Shown in pieces: positions 10,575 to 20,690 of a stretch of DNA of 64,000 bases. How positions within the stretch are numbered: the first letter of the stretch is position 1; each line of letters begins with the position of its first letter. The notes under the pieces were generated by a model, which saw nothing but the letters and a program-made list of their open reading frames with translations, did not search any database and was not told the origin of the DNA. The DNA is taken from assembly GCA_002205965.3 (NCBI GenBank), contig NADL03000523.1, positions 558,001 to 622,000 of the forward strand, read 5' to 3'. A program made the translations under genes and the position numbers. This stretch comes from Kappaphycus alvarezii (Eukaryota; Rhodophyta; Florideophyceae; Gigartinales; Solieriaceae).

Positions 10575-10797
10575 TCAGAGCTCCCTAAGATGTGGTGGAG
10601 TGTATTTTGAAAATGGTCGGCGGAGGGTCTCCTTACGTGAGGCATTCCTCCATGGGGACTTCTGTCTCTCCGCGTATGCACGCCTCTATCCGCGTATGCA
10701 GCCGTCACTTGGCCTCTGATGCCTTGTTATTCTTCCGCCCATATTACCCTCACAGGGTTATGCGGGGGTAGCTTCCCAGAAGAAGGTTGAACCTAAC
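10575..10797 (-). other. Spacer between gag and protease
   Basis: About 220 bp lie between the stop of the nucleocapsid frame and the protease frame. The plus strand contains a repeated CGCGTATGCA word (two copies around 10672-10698). I see no further coding signal. Confidence 0.4.
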
Positions 10798-12252
10798 TTA
10801 GTTTTTTGAATCCTTCTCGACTTTCGCTGATGCCACAGCCTCTTCTTGCTCCCTCTTTAGTACGGCCACAGGCGGCGCCTGTGGATTCATAGGCTGCGCC
10901 TGTACTCGAGGGTCGGACGTTACATGAGGGTATAGCATCTTTTCCTTCTGCTGACCATGCTGGTCGTACCCAACACGCGCTAGAGCGAGGTTATCCTTGT
11001 CCGTCTGGATTAACTCTTTCATGCGTAAGTATGAACGTTTCGGGCTAGTGCGGCGCTCGGCCTCGGCCAACGCGTGGTAATTTTCGACCACGGACGCGAG
11101 CTCTCGGGCTACCAGTGTGCACTCCGACGCCAAATGCCCATGTTTGTAACAATGCCAACATATACCCGGCGGTCTCTCACTATTATTAAGTCCACGTCAA
11201 GGGTGGTTATCCACCCATCCTGGTCTATACTTCTCCATGTTGTGGTAACCCTTCTGATGAGGGATATATGGTGCAGGAACTTGATTTATGGCGAAAAACT
11301 CTTCACCATGTTCACTTGGGGCTGTCAACAGAGATTCGCCGGGAGACTTGACGTTGCCAGATCTGGTTGGTAGGCTCTAAGTGTTATCCGACATTCCCAG
11401 GACATCACCAAGGTATTGAAGTTCGGCGTTACCGTGATCAAGACCACTGTTGGTGTGACCCCTCGAGGTTCCATCGCGGAATTATTCCGATGACTCGGCT
11501 AACAATGCGGGGGTTCCCAGGGGTAGGCACTTCATCACGGTCCTAGGAGTTGTTTTGTTCTTGTCCCGATGCACAATCGAAGCGGTACGACTCTTCAGCG
11601 CATACTCCCGGGTGAGAGCCCTGATGGATTCTCCTTGATCTTGTGCATAATGCACAATCTGTTCGAAGGTGAGATTAGACCCAGAACTTTCCCTATGACG
11701 GGCAACCAAAGCTCAATGAAGTTGCTTATCTTCTCCCACTCGGCGAAAACATTACCGCAGCGGGTACCCGCTTTGGCAAGTCGTAGGCCAAAGGCTCTCT
11801 CGTCTTCTCCTGTACGTTGAGCGCATGAACGAAACTCTTGAATAGCATTAAAAATCGCATTAAGCGTCGCGTAGTTATGGTGTAGATACTGCCTCAGGCC
11901 AAGAGGATGTTCATCCAGCGTTCGTGTACGATGAGGCTCGTATACTGCGTAATTGCGTTGCAGCGTCCTTAGTCAGAAAGTAAGGCAAGTCAATTAATGC
12001 TTGCGCCTCACTCATCTGATTATTGTTCGCTTCCTCCATGAAGCGAGGAAGAAATTCCAAAATCATGATCGGATATTCACCACTAAAGGTGGTGTCACTC
12101 AATGCTAATTTCATTCTCTTCAAATGATCACGGACCTTACCCGTCTGTCTTCCAGTTCGACTTTGAGAGGTTTTTTCCAGCCGATACGTGCGATAGCTCA
12201 GAGCTTTCTTGAAGTTCGAGTTGTTCGGTTTGAAGCTCCTTAAGCTTCCCAT
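10798..12252 (-). pseudogene. Gag: capsid-like part and CCHC nucleocapsid
   Basis: 11911-12252 is an open frame whose FSGEYPIMILEFLPRF and later helices resemble the gag core of Ty3-type elements. It is out of phase with the preceding gag frame. 11482-11709 is another gag-like fragment. A perfect zinc knuckle, CWHCYKHGHLASEC (C-x2-C-x4-H-x4-C), lies at 11119-11160. The frame then stays open to 10798 through a Lys/Glu-rich tail. Gag packages the RNA and forms particles, and the knuckle binds RNA. The phase changes show that this gag is broken, unless some are programmed or sequence errors. Confidence 0.8.
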
Positions 12253-13171
12253 ACTTAGGTCCCCGTGTTCGTACGGCTGGGGTCATATTTGCCCTCTCCC
12301 CATCCATGCTATCATTGTCTGAGCCTGAACTTGACTGATGACTAGAATTCGATGACACGGAAGGTTCGTCATCGCTAGGGTAGTACGATGGATCCTTCTT
12401 TCGACCAGAACGGTGTCCGTTCTTTCGGCGTCCTTTTTGACCACGTCCCCTGTAGCTGCGACATTTGCAATTGTACTTGCACCCACAGTCTCCAGCGGGG
12501 GTGTTTGGGTCGACGATGTTGTCGATCGAATAGATATCGCGTCCCAGAATTCCTACGCCAAATTGTTGCCCCGAAGCAACAACTTGTCCTTCTTCTGCAT
12601 GAACAGGCGACCCGGCAGCTGCTTGCGATGGCTGCTGCGCGGTGCTCTCGAGCAATGCATTGACATCTCCTCGTAGATCTCGGAGGTTACGAAGCACATT
12701 CGGCATCTCCCTAGAGTTGATATTCACCAGTGTCGCGATCAACTGATTCAACCTGGCCTCAAAATTTTCCGAACGTGTGCGTGCGGAGTTCGGATCTTCG
12801 GTGAGCCCGGCAACCGTTTGTTCGACATGATTGACGAGTGCTCTTTGAATCTTCTGGTCCTCACGACGACAAATGTCCGCGACGTCTTGATGAGGATGCG
12901 GGTCATTTCGCATGGTTTCTTGGGCTTCTATGGCCTGTTCTCTTTCTTTTGTGACTCTCGACTGGGCAGGCAATGCTTGCATCGCCTGCGTGACGGCTTG
13001 AACTTGGTCAACGGCACTTTGTGAGGGTCCCGCTTCACTTGAACCTGCGGCCACTCTTGCTTGAGTCACGGTGGAAGTAATCGGTGCAACGACCATACCG
13101 CGGGCCTTTGATTCGATTCTGCGTCGCGCCGCCGGGTTGAGGTGACTTGGCGGTGCGATCATCAATAGCGG
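12137..13171 (-). pseudogene. Gag N-terminal polyprotein, second part
   Basis: This is in the same frame as the upstream gag ORF, separated only by a TAA at 13172-13174. It encodes about 340 residues: an Ala/Gln-rich helical region, a Cys cluster (GDCGCKYNCKCRSYRGRG), a Lys/Arg-rich stretch and a Ser/Asp-rich stretch before the capsid-like part. The basic-then-acidic arrangement is not standard for Ty3 gag. The in-frame stop could be a mutation or a readthrough site. Confidence 0.6.
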
Positions 13172-14116
13172 TTAGTTCACTTGTGCCGAACCTGGGACAC
13201 GAGGGGCCTGTGAATGGCCCTCCACGGTGATCTGCGCCACTGGCGACGGCGGCGGTACGATACCTTGCGTCCAGTAACTCAGCGGGGGCGTCGGCGCTCC
13301 TGCCGAAGTCGGTAGAACTTGTACCACTTGCGGTTGACTATGCGGTATACGTGTGTCAGACCCCGTGAAGGTCTGGCCTTGGCCCTGTTGGTTTCCAATA
13401 CTCATTGTAGCCTGTACTTGTGACGACTGCCTTGACTCCGGCTTAGGTTCTCCTAAATCGGGAGAACCTCCTGAAGGTCCTGATGGAATCGGTAACTGCG
13501 GAATTGCTTTAGAAACGGCGAAAATCGTCGCTTGCGCGGACTGCGGTTGGGTACTGACGAATGTGACCCTGTCTGAAGTCCAGGGCCCGGACTTCACAGA
13601 GTTGAACCTTGACATTGGAAGATCACCTCCCGAGGGGGTAAACCCAGTTGGCCCGGATGTCCCTTGAACTCCTTGCGGCTGCTGGGATGATACGATTGGG
13701 GCATCACCGGTGCATCCTTGAGTCCCTTCCTCCTGATGGGCAAGCCGAGCACCTTCTTTCGTAGCTTGCACCATGGCTCGCTCCACCACTTGACGGTGTT
13801 CCGTAGCCATCCGAACCTCCGTACTGCCTTGAGCCTCTGAAAGGGTCGGACCTTGATATGCCGTTGCGGATTCCCGGTTTTCGGAAAGTGTGCGCTCGCG
13901 GGGCAATGCCTGCGAGCTCGACGGTCCAGCGCTTGGCGCGGACATGGCCGATTCACCATCTCGCACACGAGATTGTTCTGTGGCTTGCGAACCTTCAGCT
14001 CTTGGGGAGGATCGATTGCCCAATATTGCCTCTATCTCAGGACTTAATCTTGAATTTGAGAGCAACGCTCGAGAGGGCCCACTCGACGTGCTTCTTCCTG
14101 ATTGACGGCTCGACAT
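13172..14116 (-). CDS. Gag N-terminal part (Ser/Gln/Pro-rich)
   Basis: The first plausible Met after the 5' LTR and leader is at 14116 (MSSRQSGRST). The frame extends upstream to 14284, but that part encodes only a Val/Ile-rich run from a repeated leader sequence. The product of 314 codons is rich in Ser, Gln, Gly and Pro with no known domain. It reads directly into the next gag segment if the TAA at 13172-13174 is ignored. Confidence 0.6.
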   Translation of the reverse strand: MSSRQSGRSTSSGPSRALLSNSRLSPEIEAILGNRSSPRAEGSQATEQSRVRDGESAMSAPSAGPSSSQALPRERTLSENRESATAYQGPTLSEAQGSTEVRMATEHRQVVERAMVQATKEGARLAHQEEGTQGCTGDAPIVSSQQPQGVQGTSGPTGFTPSGGDLPMSRFNSVKSGPWTSDRVTFVSTQPQSAQATIFAVSKAIPQLPIPSGPSGGSPDLGEPKPESRQSSQVQATMSIGNQQGQGQTFTGSDTRIPHSQPQVVQVLPTSAGAPTPPLSYWTQGIVPPPSPVAQITVEGHSQAPRVPGSAQVN

Positions 14117-14413
14117 AATTAAACAAAAAGCGAAACAGATAACACGAATCAAGAAACAAACAATAACAACGATAACAACGATAATGAGCAACGATGCCTT
14201 GACCAGCTTAAGTTCCCAGTACTTCACTCGATCAACGGCGGAACAAACAATAACAACAATAACGACGATGACAAACAATGACAATTATACGAGCAACGAG
14301 GCCTTGACCAGCTTAACTTCCAAGTACTTCGCTTGACCAAAGGCGGGTGACTCACTCGAGTCGGAGAGTTAAAAAGAGGGACCCGAAAGCCACCTGGAGT
14401 CCCACGCGATTCT
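14117..14413 (-). other. 5' leader of the retrotransposon with an imperfect direct repeat
   Basis: The plus strand contains two similar stretches (about 14155-14220 and 14240-14332). Each has AACAATAACAACGATAAC-like words, then GAGCAACGA and CCTTGACCAGCTTAA. They lie between the primer site and the gag start and may belong to the packaging or leader RNA. Confidence 0.6.
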
Positions 14414-14427
14414 AGGTCGGGAGACCA
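14414..14427 (-). promoter_or_regulatory. Candidate primer-binding site
   Basis: On the minus strand TGGTCTCCCGACCT starts five bases inside the 5' LTR. LTR elements prime minus-strand synthesis from a tRNA whose CCA end pairs with a TGG here. I cannot identify the tRNA without the genome's tRNA set. Confidence 0.5.
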
Positions 14428-14432
14428 GAAAA

Positions 14433-15411
14433 TGAAGTACAATCTGGGTTCGGGTCAAGCCAGTAGACCAGAGGATGTAGGGCGATCAGAGTCTGGCTCC
14501 GGAAGACCTGAAAGTAGATTGGAAACGACCAACAAAAAGGGGAACCAACAACAACACAACCAACAACAACGCAGAAGGCGAAGAAAAGGGAGAGGGGTGA
14601 AGTTCGTATGCTACAATTCAAGCGCGACCGAAGTGGCGCCCACGGGGTGAGCCTTGTAAAAGTTCCTGGAATCGTGGGTCTCCTGTACACAGTAGGTTTG
14701 CGCAGCTGAAGGGGCCTGGGTTTCGTTATAGGGTGGTGGTTAAGCGGGGGGGACGCGGGACGCGCCGGAGTGAAAGAGGACGCTTAGCCTGAGTCGGTTC
14801 GCAAACGCACGCGCGTCGGCTTCGCGGGGAAACAGGGCGTCTTTCGATCGTGCTTTTCACTTCCAAAAAGAGAGGAGTTCGGAGCCTCCGACGGTACCAT
14901 TTACAATTGAAGCAACTGGCTGGCTCCTAGTTTTATTAGTACAACTTGCGCTTCTTCAGCGAAATAGCTCACCGCTACGAAAATCAGCGATTCGATAGGC
15001 TTGTGGCTGGGAAGCCACCTCATACAAATTTTCCCAAAATATCCAGTGTCAGGGCGCTCTGCGCTCTACATTCAGTAATGCGTGCCACAGAGTGCCACGC
15101 TCTATGCAAGAATATATAGTGTGACCACCCATGCCACACTGCCACCTGCACATCCTGTCCGTGTAGTGTACATTGCACTCTGTAAGTGCAAAACTTGTTA
15201 GCCAGGTTTACATGTAAGCCATGTGTACATACAGTAGGTAGCCTGCTTACTGTGCTGCGACATGCGGTAGTAGCCTGGCCTTGGTCCACGTCGATTAGTG
15301 AATAATAACATCCCAAAAAGTTAAACCATATCATTCCCGAATAGCTTCCATCATTTCCTTCACTGCGCGCGATCGGCGGCGACGCACACCTTCGTACCGC
15401 CTTGCACCACA
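14433..15411 (-). repeat. 5' LTR of the Ty3/gypsy element
   Basis: It is colinear with 1195-2169, including the AC-rich CAACAACAACACAACC stretch, the GGCGCCCACGGGGTGAGCC block and the CACACTGCCACCTGCACATCC block. It has a short insertion around 15210 relative to the other copy. The outer end TGTGGTGCAAGG (minus) is followed by GTAAC. Confidence 0.9.
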
Positions 15412-15416
15412 GTAAC
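15412..15416. repeat. Target-site duplication, right copy (GTAAC)
   Basis: This matches 1190-1194 and shows that the two LTRs belong to one insertion event. Confidence 0.85.
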
Positions 15417-15559
15417 ATACAACTGGATCTCGCAAATATTATAATCGGAACTAGAGCGAAGCTGTTTGTAATGCAATTGGCACTCACGCTGTACTGCCAT
15501 CGGCAGAGCTGATTTTGGTGATCTTTTTTTTATCTGATTCACTGCTAACCGGCAGGCAC

Positions 15560-16026
15560 TGTACTGTATAGTAAGGGCATTTGTCGCTAGTCGGCCACTA
15601 CTTCCCTTTGTACCGTATAGCCACCCGAGAGGGTTTGAGGGCTTTCAGTCTGGACCACTCAGCCCCCAAATTGAACCTGAGATTTTCGCAGGTGAAAGGC
15701 ACCTATTGGACCAAGTGTCGACTTTAATTATCTCTAACTTGGATCTCCATTACATGGCTGAACTTAACATTACTTACCCGCCGTCGTAGATAACCCTACC
15801 CTTTCTAACTAGTAGTTATACCTACCTGGCCACCAGGGCCCCAGATTAAACAGCCACCCCGATGTTGGCTCTGAACTTGACTCTCGACTTCCGCCTTTGC
15901 AGAAAGCTTGCCAACTGCAACTTTGGCTATAGCCACGTTTATCCGCCCGGGTACCCCTTTTTATTTCTCCCCTCTCTATCCAATATTATTACCCATTTTT
16001 TTGTCTGTTTGTGATATTTATTAACA
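15560..16026 (+). repeat. Candidate LTR of a second, truncated element
   Basis: A segment that may start TGTACTGTATAG ends TTTATTAACA at 16026. Two bases later comes TGGCGCCCCGGACTC, a layout typical of an LTR end followed by a primer-binding site. The left boundary is a guess and I found no partner LTR in the window. Confidence 0.35.
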
Positions 16027-16028
16027 CT

Positions 16029-16043
16029 TGGCGCCCCGGACTC
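16029..16043 (+). promoter_or_regulatory. Candidate primer-binding site of the second element
   Basis: TGGCGCCCCGGACTC begins with the TGG that pairs with a tRNA CCA end and sits two bases after a CA-ending segment. It supports the LTR call at 15560-16026 but is not proof. Confidence 0.4.
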
Positions 16044-16910
16044 CAGCGTCTACGTACAAATAGTAACTTTTAGGTTGTCGTTGGTGACAACGCCTTTATC
16101 TCCAAAGGAGAATTTCAGCACACCAAATGAGATATTCAGCACTGCTGACCCACTATTACATCTTTTTTGTCCATTTTCACGCCCCAGGTGTATGGATGTC
16201 TTTGGAATCGATCCTCATCAAGGTCCTAGCATTCCGCGGACCAGGTCCGGTCTTACATCCCGGAGGACAAGTATGCCGTCCAGCCGTCCTAGGAATTACC
16301 CCCGCTCTTCCAACCGCACTTCCCCTCGCCGTCGGAGAGTTGTGCTACTACATCGCAGGGTGCTTATAGAGAAAGAGGGACAGCGAAAACCCTGTGGGTC
16401 TTGGTGTGTGTGTGTTTATTTTCTCATTGTCTGACGGGGTTCCGTTCATAGACGAGAAGAACTGCGCACCGCGCATTGAACTACACTATCACCACACAGA
16501 CGAACACCTTCATGTCTACTTTGCTCTTGAATACCAATAAAATGCGCAAAATTGCGTGATAAGAGCACTTCGTTATACTTGAGATATGTTCCAGCGTGCG
16601 TATATCCTCCAATGTACTCGATATCACTGGTATCTATACCTCGATTACTGAGGATAGGACCTGCGAGAGAAATTAGAGATATAGCAGAGTTGATAAGCCT
16701 TGAGATAATTATAGATGGAACAGAATAGAGGCAATCATGAAGAAACAGGTTTTATTTCTTAACGGATGGATGGATAAAAAATTTGGTAAGCTTTGTAGGG
16801 AATTTGATAGTAGTTGGATCGGAGACGATTCTCAAAGAGTTTGATGGATCTCATGGGGCTCGTTTATTTGAATTAATATTCTCTTACTGAACTCGAGTAG
16901 CGACATATAA
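16044..16910. other. Possible internal fragment of the second LTR element, then AT-rich DNA
   Basis: An open frame at 16075-16434 (plus, 119 codons, basic Arg/Pro/Ser-rich) could be a gag start. I recognise no domain, and after about 16440 the sequence turns AT-rich with no coding signal. Confidence 0.3.
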
Positions 16911-17294
16911 ATGACTACAATTGTATTTGTCCAAAAAATGCACTGCATTGATGCGACATCAAACGAGATTTGCATAGGTGCACTTTTAAAAGACCTCCGT
17001 CTTGAAACTGTAGAGATCGTGATAAAAAGACCAAAGTTTGGTGTTAAAAAGAGAAAAGAGGAGACAGATGAGATGGGTGAAAGTTTCCAGCACGGACTCT
17101 TGGCAGTGGGGATAAAACTTCACGTGCTCATAGATTTTCATACATGTGAATTAGGTGTGGTGCACTTATTGCCGCATCGGCGAGGGAAATGTTTCCCTGC
17201 TATAGTTACATGCTTTTGGGAGAGCATAATAGATTTTATGGGGTGTTTCAATAAAGTAAATCTGTTCAATTCCTTTTTGGATATAGTCTCTTAA
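16911..17294 (+). CDS. Hypothetical protein, 127 codons
   Basis: This open frame from an ATG is protein-like in composition, with a basic central region (FGVKKRKEE) and a hydrophobic C-terminus. I recognise no family and no neighbour supports it. It lies in moderately AT-rich DNA between two transposon remnants, so a chance ORF or transposon debris is also possible. Confidence 0.25.
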   Translation: MTTIVFVQKMHCIDATSNEICIGALLKDLRLETVEIVIKRPKFGVKKRKEETDEMGESFQHGLLAVGIKLHVLIDFHTCELGVVHLLPHRRGKCFPAIVTCFWESIIDFMGCFNKVNLFNSFLDIVS

Positions 17295-17755
17295 CTTTAT
17301 TTTGTACTACGCTTAGTCTCCTTGGAAAAACTGGTTTTTTTCAGGAAATGGCCGTTCTCTCTAAATGTAAAACTACCAATAATTTTTCCACGAAAATTTC
17401 CATGCTATGGATTTACTCCTACTTCTAAGCCTGGGAAGAGGTCAATTTCTTAAAAAGAATCGTAAAAAACTGAATCACTTTATATTTTCGGTAGGAAGAA
17501 ACCATCGAGACCCATTTAAACGAAATCATGGTCTCTAAAGGAAACATACTGAAAAATATTTCCGTTACAGAAAATAATACAAAAATAATAATCTTTTCCA
17601 CAGATAGAATACCTGAATATGTTACATTTTATTATGGAGTACACTAAAAGTTTTACAAAATTCATTTAATTGCCGTTTTGGTTATATATCCATTTTTCAA
17701 ACTTTATGGCATTATTATAACAGTTGTCCGCTGCAGGATCCGACTATGTTGCTAG
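17295..17755. other. AT-rich spacer, nothing recognised
   Basis: No ORF of note. The composition changes sharply to GC-rich at about 17730 where the retroelement fragment starts. Confidence 0.5.
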
Positions 17756-18061
17756 CTAAGAGCTAGCAAGATGGTCCACGTCGTCTACGTGAAGCGACAT
17801 GCGCGAAAAAGTAGCTTGCGCAACTGACGACCAGATAGTGAAACTGATGCGGCGTAACACGCGCGTGCAGATCACTCCAACAGGGGTGCTGAACTTCTCC
17901 GCGATACGCGGCAGGAGATCCTCTATGAGGAGGAAGTTGGCAGGAGAAGGCGACCCCAGAGAATCGAACGCCAGCGGTTGGAACTCGAAATTGGGGGCCT
18001 GTGTCGCGTTGTCTGAGGGCGGTGGCAGACGCCGCGAGAGTTTTCGCTCCAGGTCCGCCAC
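17756..18061 (-). pseudogene. C-terminal tip of a retroelement reverse-transcriptase polyprotein
   Basis: The minus-strand frame includes FQPLAFDSLGSPSPANF. The fragment at 55973-56293 has LVPLAFDSLGSLSVATS followed by a similarly placed RVYQKIS helix. This Pro-Leu-x-Phe-[DE]-x-x-Gly block ends RT polyproteins common in algal and protist genomes. The rest of the same polyprotein lies on the same strand at 19350-20690. Confidence 0.6.
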
Positions 18062-18086
18062 CTTGCATAAGTTTCGAAATTATCAA

Positions 18087-19340
18087 TGCTCACTTCGTAA
18101 AATATAGTTCTCTCTTAATCTACATTTTCTTAATGTCTGTTTGAAATATATCATCTAAAATTCCTTGTAGAGGTTATTTAAATTAATTGATGCTTTCATT
18201 CTTTTGACATACAAGTTCTTAATGCATCCCAAATCTTATTTTGATGAATTTCTAACCAAAATATTACAATGGGAGCTGAAAATTGCACGGTAAAAAAATC
18301 TATTTATTTCTTCTCTTGTAAAAATTAGTTTTAATGCGATTCTTCTACTTCGGAACACATTACAAAACTTTTCAATATCGCATTTTTCATGATTAAGATG
18401 AAACGATTCATAAATGAACACTGATATAAAAATAAAGGCAGTGAACAGATACCAAAGGAGGAGGTTTTCTGGTATTTATTCCGCTTTAAAATTGCCGAAA
18501 TACCGATATTTATTTGAAATACATAAAAATTTACATAAATATCAACACGTATTGCTTTTTAGTTTTTTAAATAAGTTTAATGGGACTATTTTTGTGCATT
18601 ACTGTTCCAACATTATAATGCATATTTAATACTACATCTAGATGGTAATATACTATATACCATATCTATAAGAACAGTGTAAATGACCCACAATCATCAA
18701 AATTAGCTCATTATATCGTTGACCTAAACATAAACCTGTTTTCTATTTTCCTTATTCGTCCCTTAATTTCATTTCATTTTGAAATTTCTTTAGGGAACAA
18801 ATTTTTGATAAATGTTTTGATATATAAATTCTGTAGTTTTGATGAAGTGTCTAGACATCTTTCAGGTCATTGAAGTACTAGACGTAAATTTGTCAGTGTT
18901 TTACCGCTGCTTCTACTGCTTTCAATGGAGGTAATACTACGTTCAAATTTGGAAATAATTTCCGCAACTGTGGAAATTATATAGTGGGAAAAAAATTCTC
19001 ATGCATCCGATATGCATATAAATTGTTTACTTTTCTTGATCCCTAGGTAGCGCATTTAAGTTTTTTTCTGTTATTCAAGAATAGCTGGTTATTTCTTTAA
19101 CAATTTAAATGAGAAAAGAAAGCGCTTTAATCAATTTCTGCACATGAACAAAAACATTTTGCTCATAGTAAGGACTACAGGCCCATATAATAGTTTTTAG
19201 CCTTGCGGAAATGTAAAAGTGTTAGGAAAAGTTCCAATTGGGGGGGAATTTGGGGTGTTTTTAATCCATGAAAAATATGATCAGCTGTTCCCTGAGGGAT
19301 TTCGTGATGTGGGCAAAGGCTTATGATGTAAAGGATTGGC
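18087..19340. mobile_element. AT-rich insertion splitting the retroelement fragment
   Basis: About 1.25 kb of AT-rich DNA with no coding signal separates two GC-rich pieces of what looks like one minus-strand polyprotein gene. I found no inverted repeats or obvious duplication at its ends, so whether it is a transposon or a rearrangement is unknown. Confidence 0.4.
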
Positions 19341-19349
19341 GGAAATCCG

Positions 19350-20690
19350 TCAAAACGCTAGAAAACTGGCTGGAGGCCGGCCAACAGGCACGCCGCATTT
19401 GACATCGCTGCCGCTGCGGCATGACGCTGCGTTTAGACTTCTTTGACCTTTGCGTAGGTCTCCCTTGCCCTCGTAGCGACGTTGCGTGCGACGTCGGTTA
19501 AAAACGCGTGGGCGTCCGGGTGCCATCCCCCGAGGGGGATGGCTGGCGGAAGACGCAATAAAGGACTCGTATCTTCTGTGTTTCGCCGTTCTTGCTGCGT
19601 TAAGCGAGGTGATTAGGTTGAAAGCCCGTACTTTCCTGTTCGAGGGCGCTAAGGGGTTGACGAAGGTGACATCGAAGAAGCCTGTTCCGCCAGTTCGTCC
19701 CATTGCGCGAATATCAGGCCTTGTGCGGTGGACCCCTTCTCGCTGCTCGATGACTGGATGTCGCGCAGATTTCCCAAGATCGCTCGCTAATAAACGAACC
19801 TGACGGTCGTGTCTTCGCGTCCTTTCACCCCCGTGCAAGCAGTGCAACAGACGGTCGCCGAAACAGTCGAGAGTTTCGGGGCAGTTCCGCTTGGGTAAAG
19901 GTGTTTCCGGAGGGAAAAGCGGGATTCGTCAATAGTATTGGAACCATATTGAGAATTCTCTTGGTTCAATGCTAGTCTTAAGGCCCGGAGGTGGGGTGCA
20001 GTACACGCAATCTTTCGCGCCGGGGAGCCCCATGGAGGCACGGAAGTCCTGCCGTCTGTTGTCGCCTACATCGATCTCTTCCTGCACCCGCTCGTGGATG
20101 GCGTCCGATCGTGTCTTCTGTGATGGTGTTTTGTTTGAGCAGAGGGCACTGAAGGGGAGAATCCTGGACTGGGAGCAAGAGAGGGACCAAATCTGGTGCG
20201 ACTCCACGATGTCTCAGTACGTTGCGAGATCCGTAATTGCCGCCGGAAGGAGGGCTGCACACAGCCTGTTGGACGCTGCGCTGGAGGCGAGAAAGGCTGC
20301 AGCTGCAACTGACTTCGCCGAAGTGAGTCCAATTCCCAGTGATGGCTTCTTAGCGGTGATCAATTTCATAGGCAATTGCAGTTCTCGAAATATTTAAGGG
20401 TCGAGGACGCCCCCAGCCAGTGTGCGGACGCAGTTCTCCATCATTGCATCAAATATTGCAGCGCCTTCCGCAGTGCAAGCCGGTGGCACCACTCGTAACT
20501 CCTTTGCGAGTTCTCTTTGATAGAGGCATTGCACTGACTCCAGTGGTGGAGTTGGCCACTAGCTTCTGCATTTCGACACTGCTAGATGCAGTCCCCGAGC
20601 TGTGGCTTCTGGCGATGACAAGATGTCCAGTGCCTTGCGGAGCTGGTCGTGTTTTGCAATGATGTACCCATCATCATGGTACCAGAGTTG
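19350..20690 (-). pseudogene. Retroelement polyprotein, region downstream of the RT core
   Basis: Reading the minus strand from right to left gives LDILSSPEATARGLHLAV, SKCRS, a GIGLTSAKSVAAAAFLAS segment, RLCAALLP, DFRASMGLPGAKDCVYC and finally PDIRAMGRTGGTGFFDVTF followed by NPLAPSNRK. The order matches the post-palm half of RT polyproteins of the type at 57.0-57.95 kb: a helical 'AFLAS' block, a Cys block, then a nuclease-like 'D-I...-D-V-T...-NP' block. The reading is split over several frames with stops, and the RT core is missing at the right end near 20690, where AT-rich DNA begins. It is a decayed fragment. Confidence 0.6.

Larger units (their letters stand above)
1195..15411 (-). mobile_element. 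Ty3/gypsy LTR retrotransposon with chromodomains, defective (14.2 kb)
   Basis: Two LTRs of about 975 bp bound the element, flanked by a GTAAC target duplication. Read on the minus strand the order is 5' LTR (14433-15411), gag with a CCHC knuckle, retropepsin, reverse transcriptase remnant, RNase H, integrase, a C-terminal extension with two chromodomains, then a 3.6-kb segment carrying an opposite-strand gene, a purine tract and the 3' LTR (1195-2169). The order PR-RT-RH-IN plus chromodomain is that of Ty3/gypsy chromodomain elements. At 14.2 kb it is longer than most, mainly because of the long gag N-terminus and the extra gene. The LTRs differ at roughly 5% of positions where I aligned them by eye, mostly transitions, so the insertion is not recent. 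The RT palm deletion and several stops mean this copy cannot move on its own enzymes. Confidence 0.93.

Noticed and set aside
15020-15487. 155-codon minus ORF across the right LTR edge
   Set aside because: It is mostly LTR sequence, also partly open in the other LTR, with no motif.
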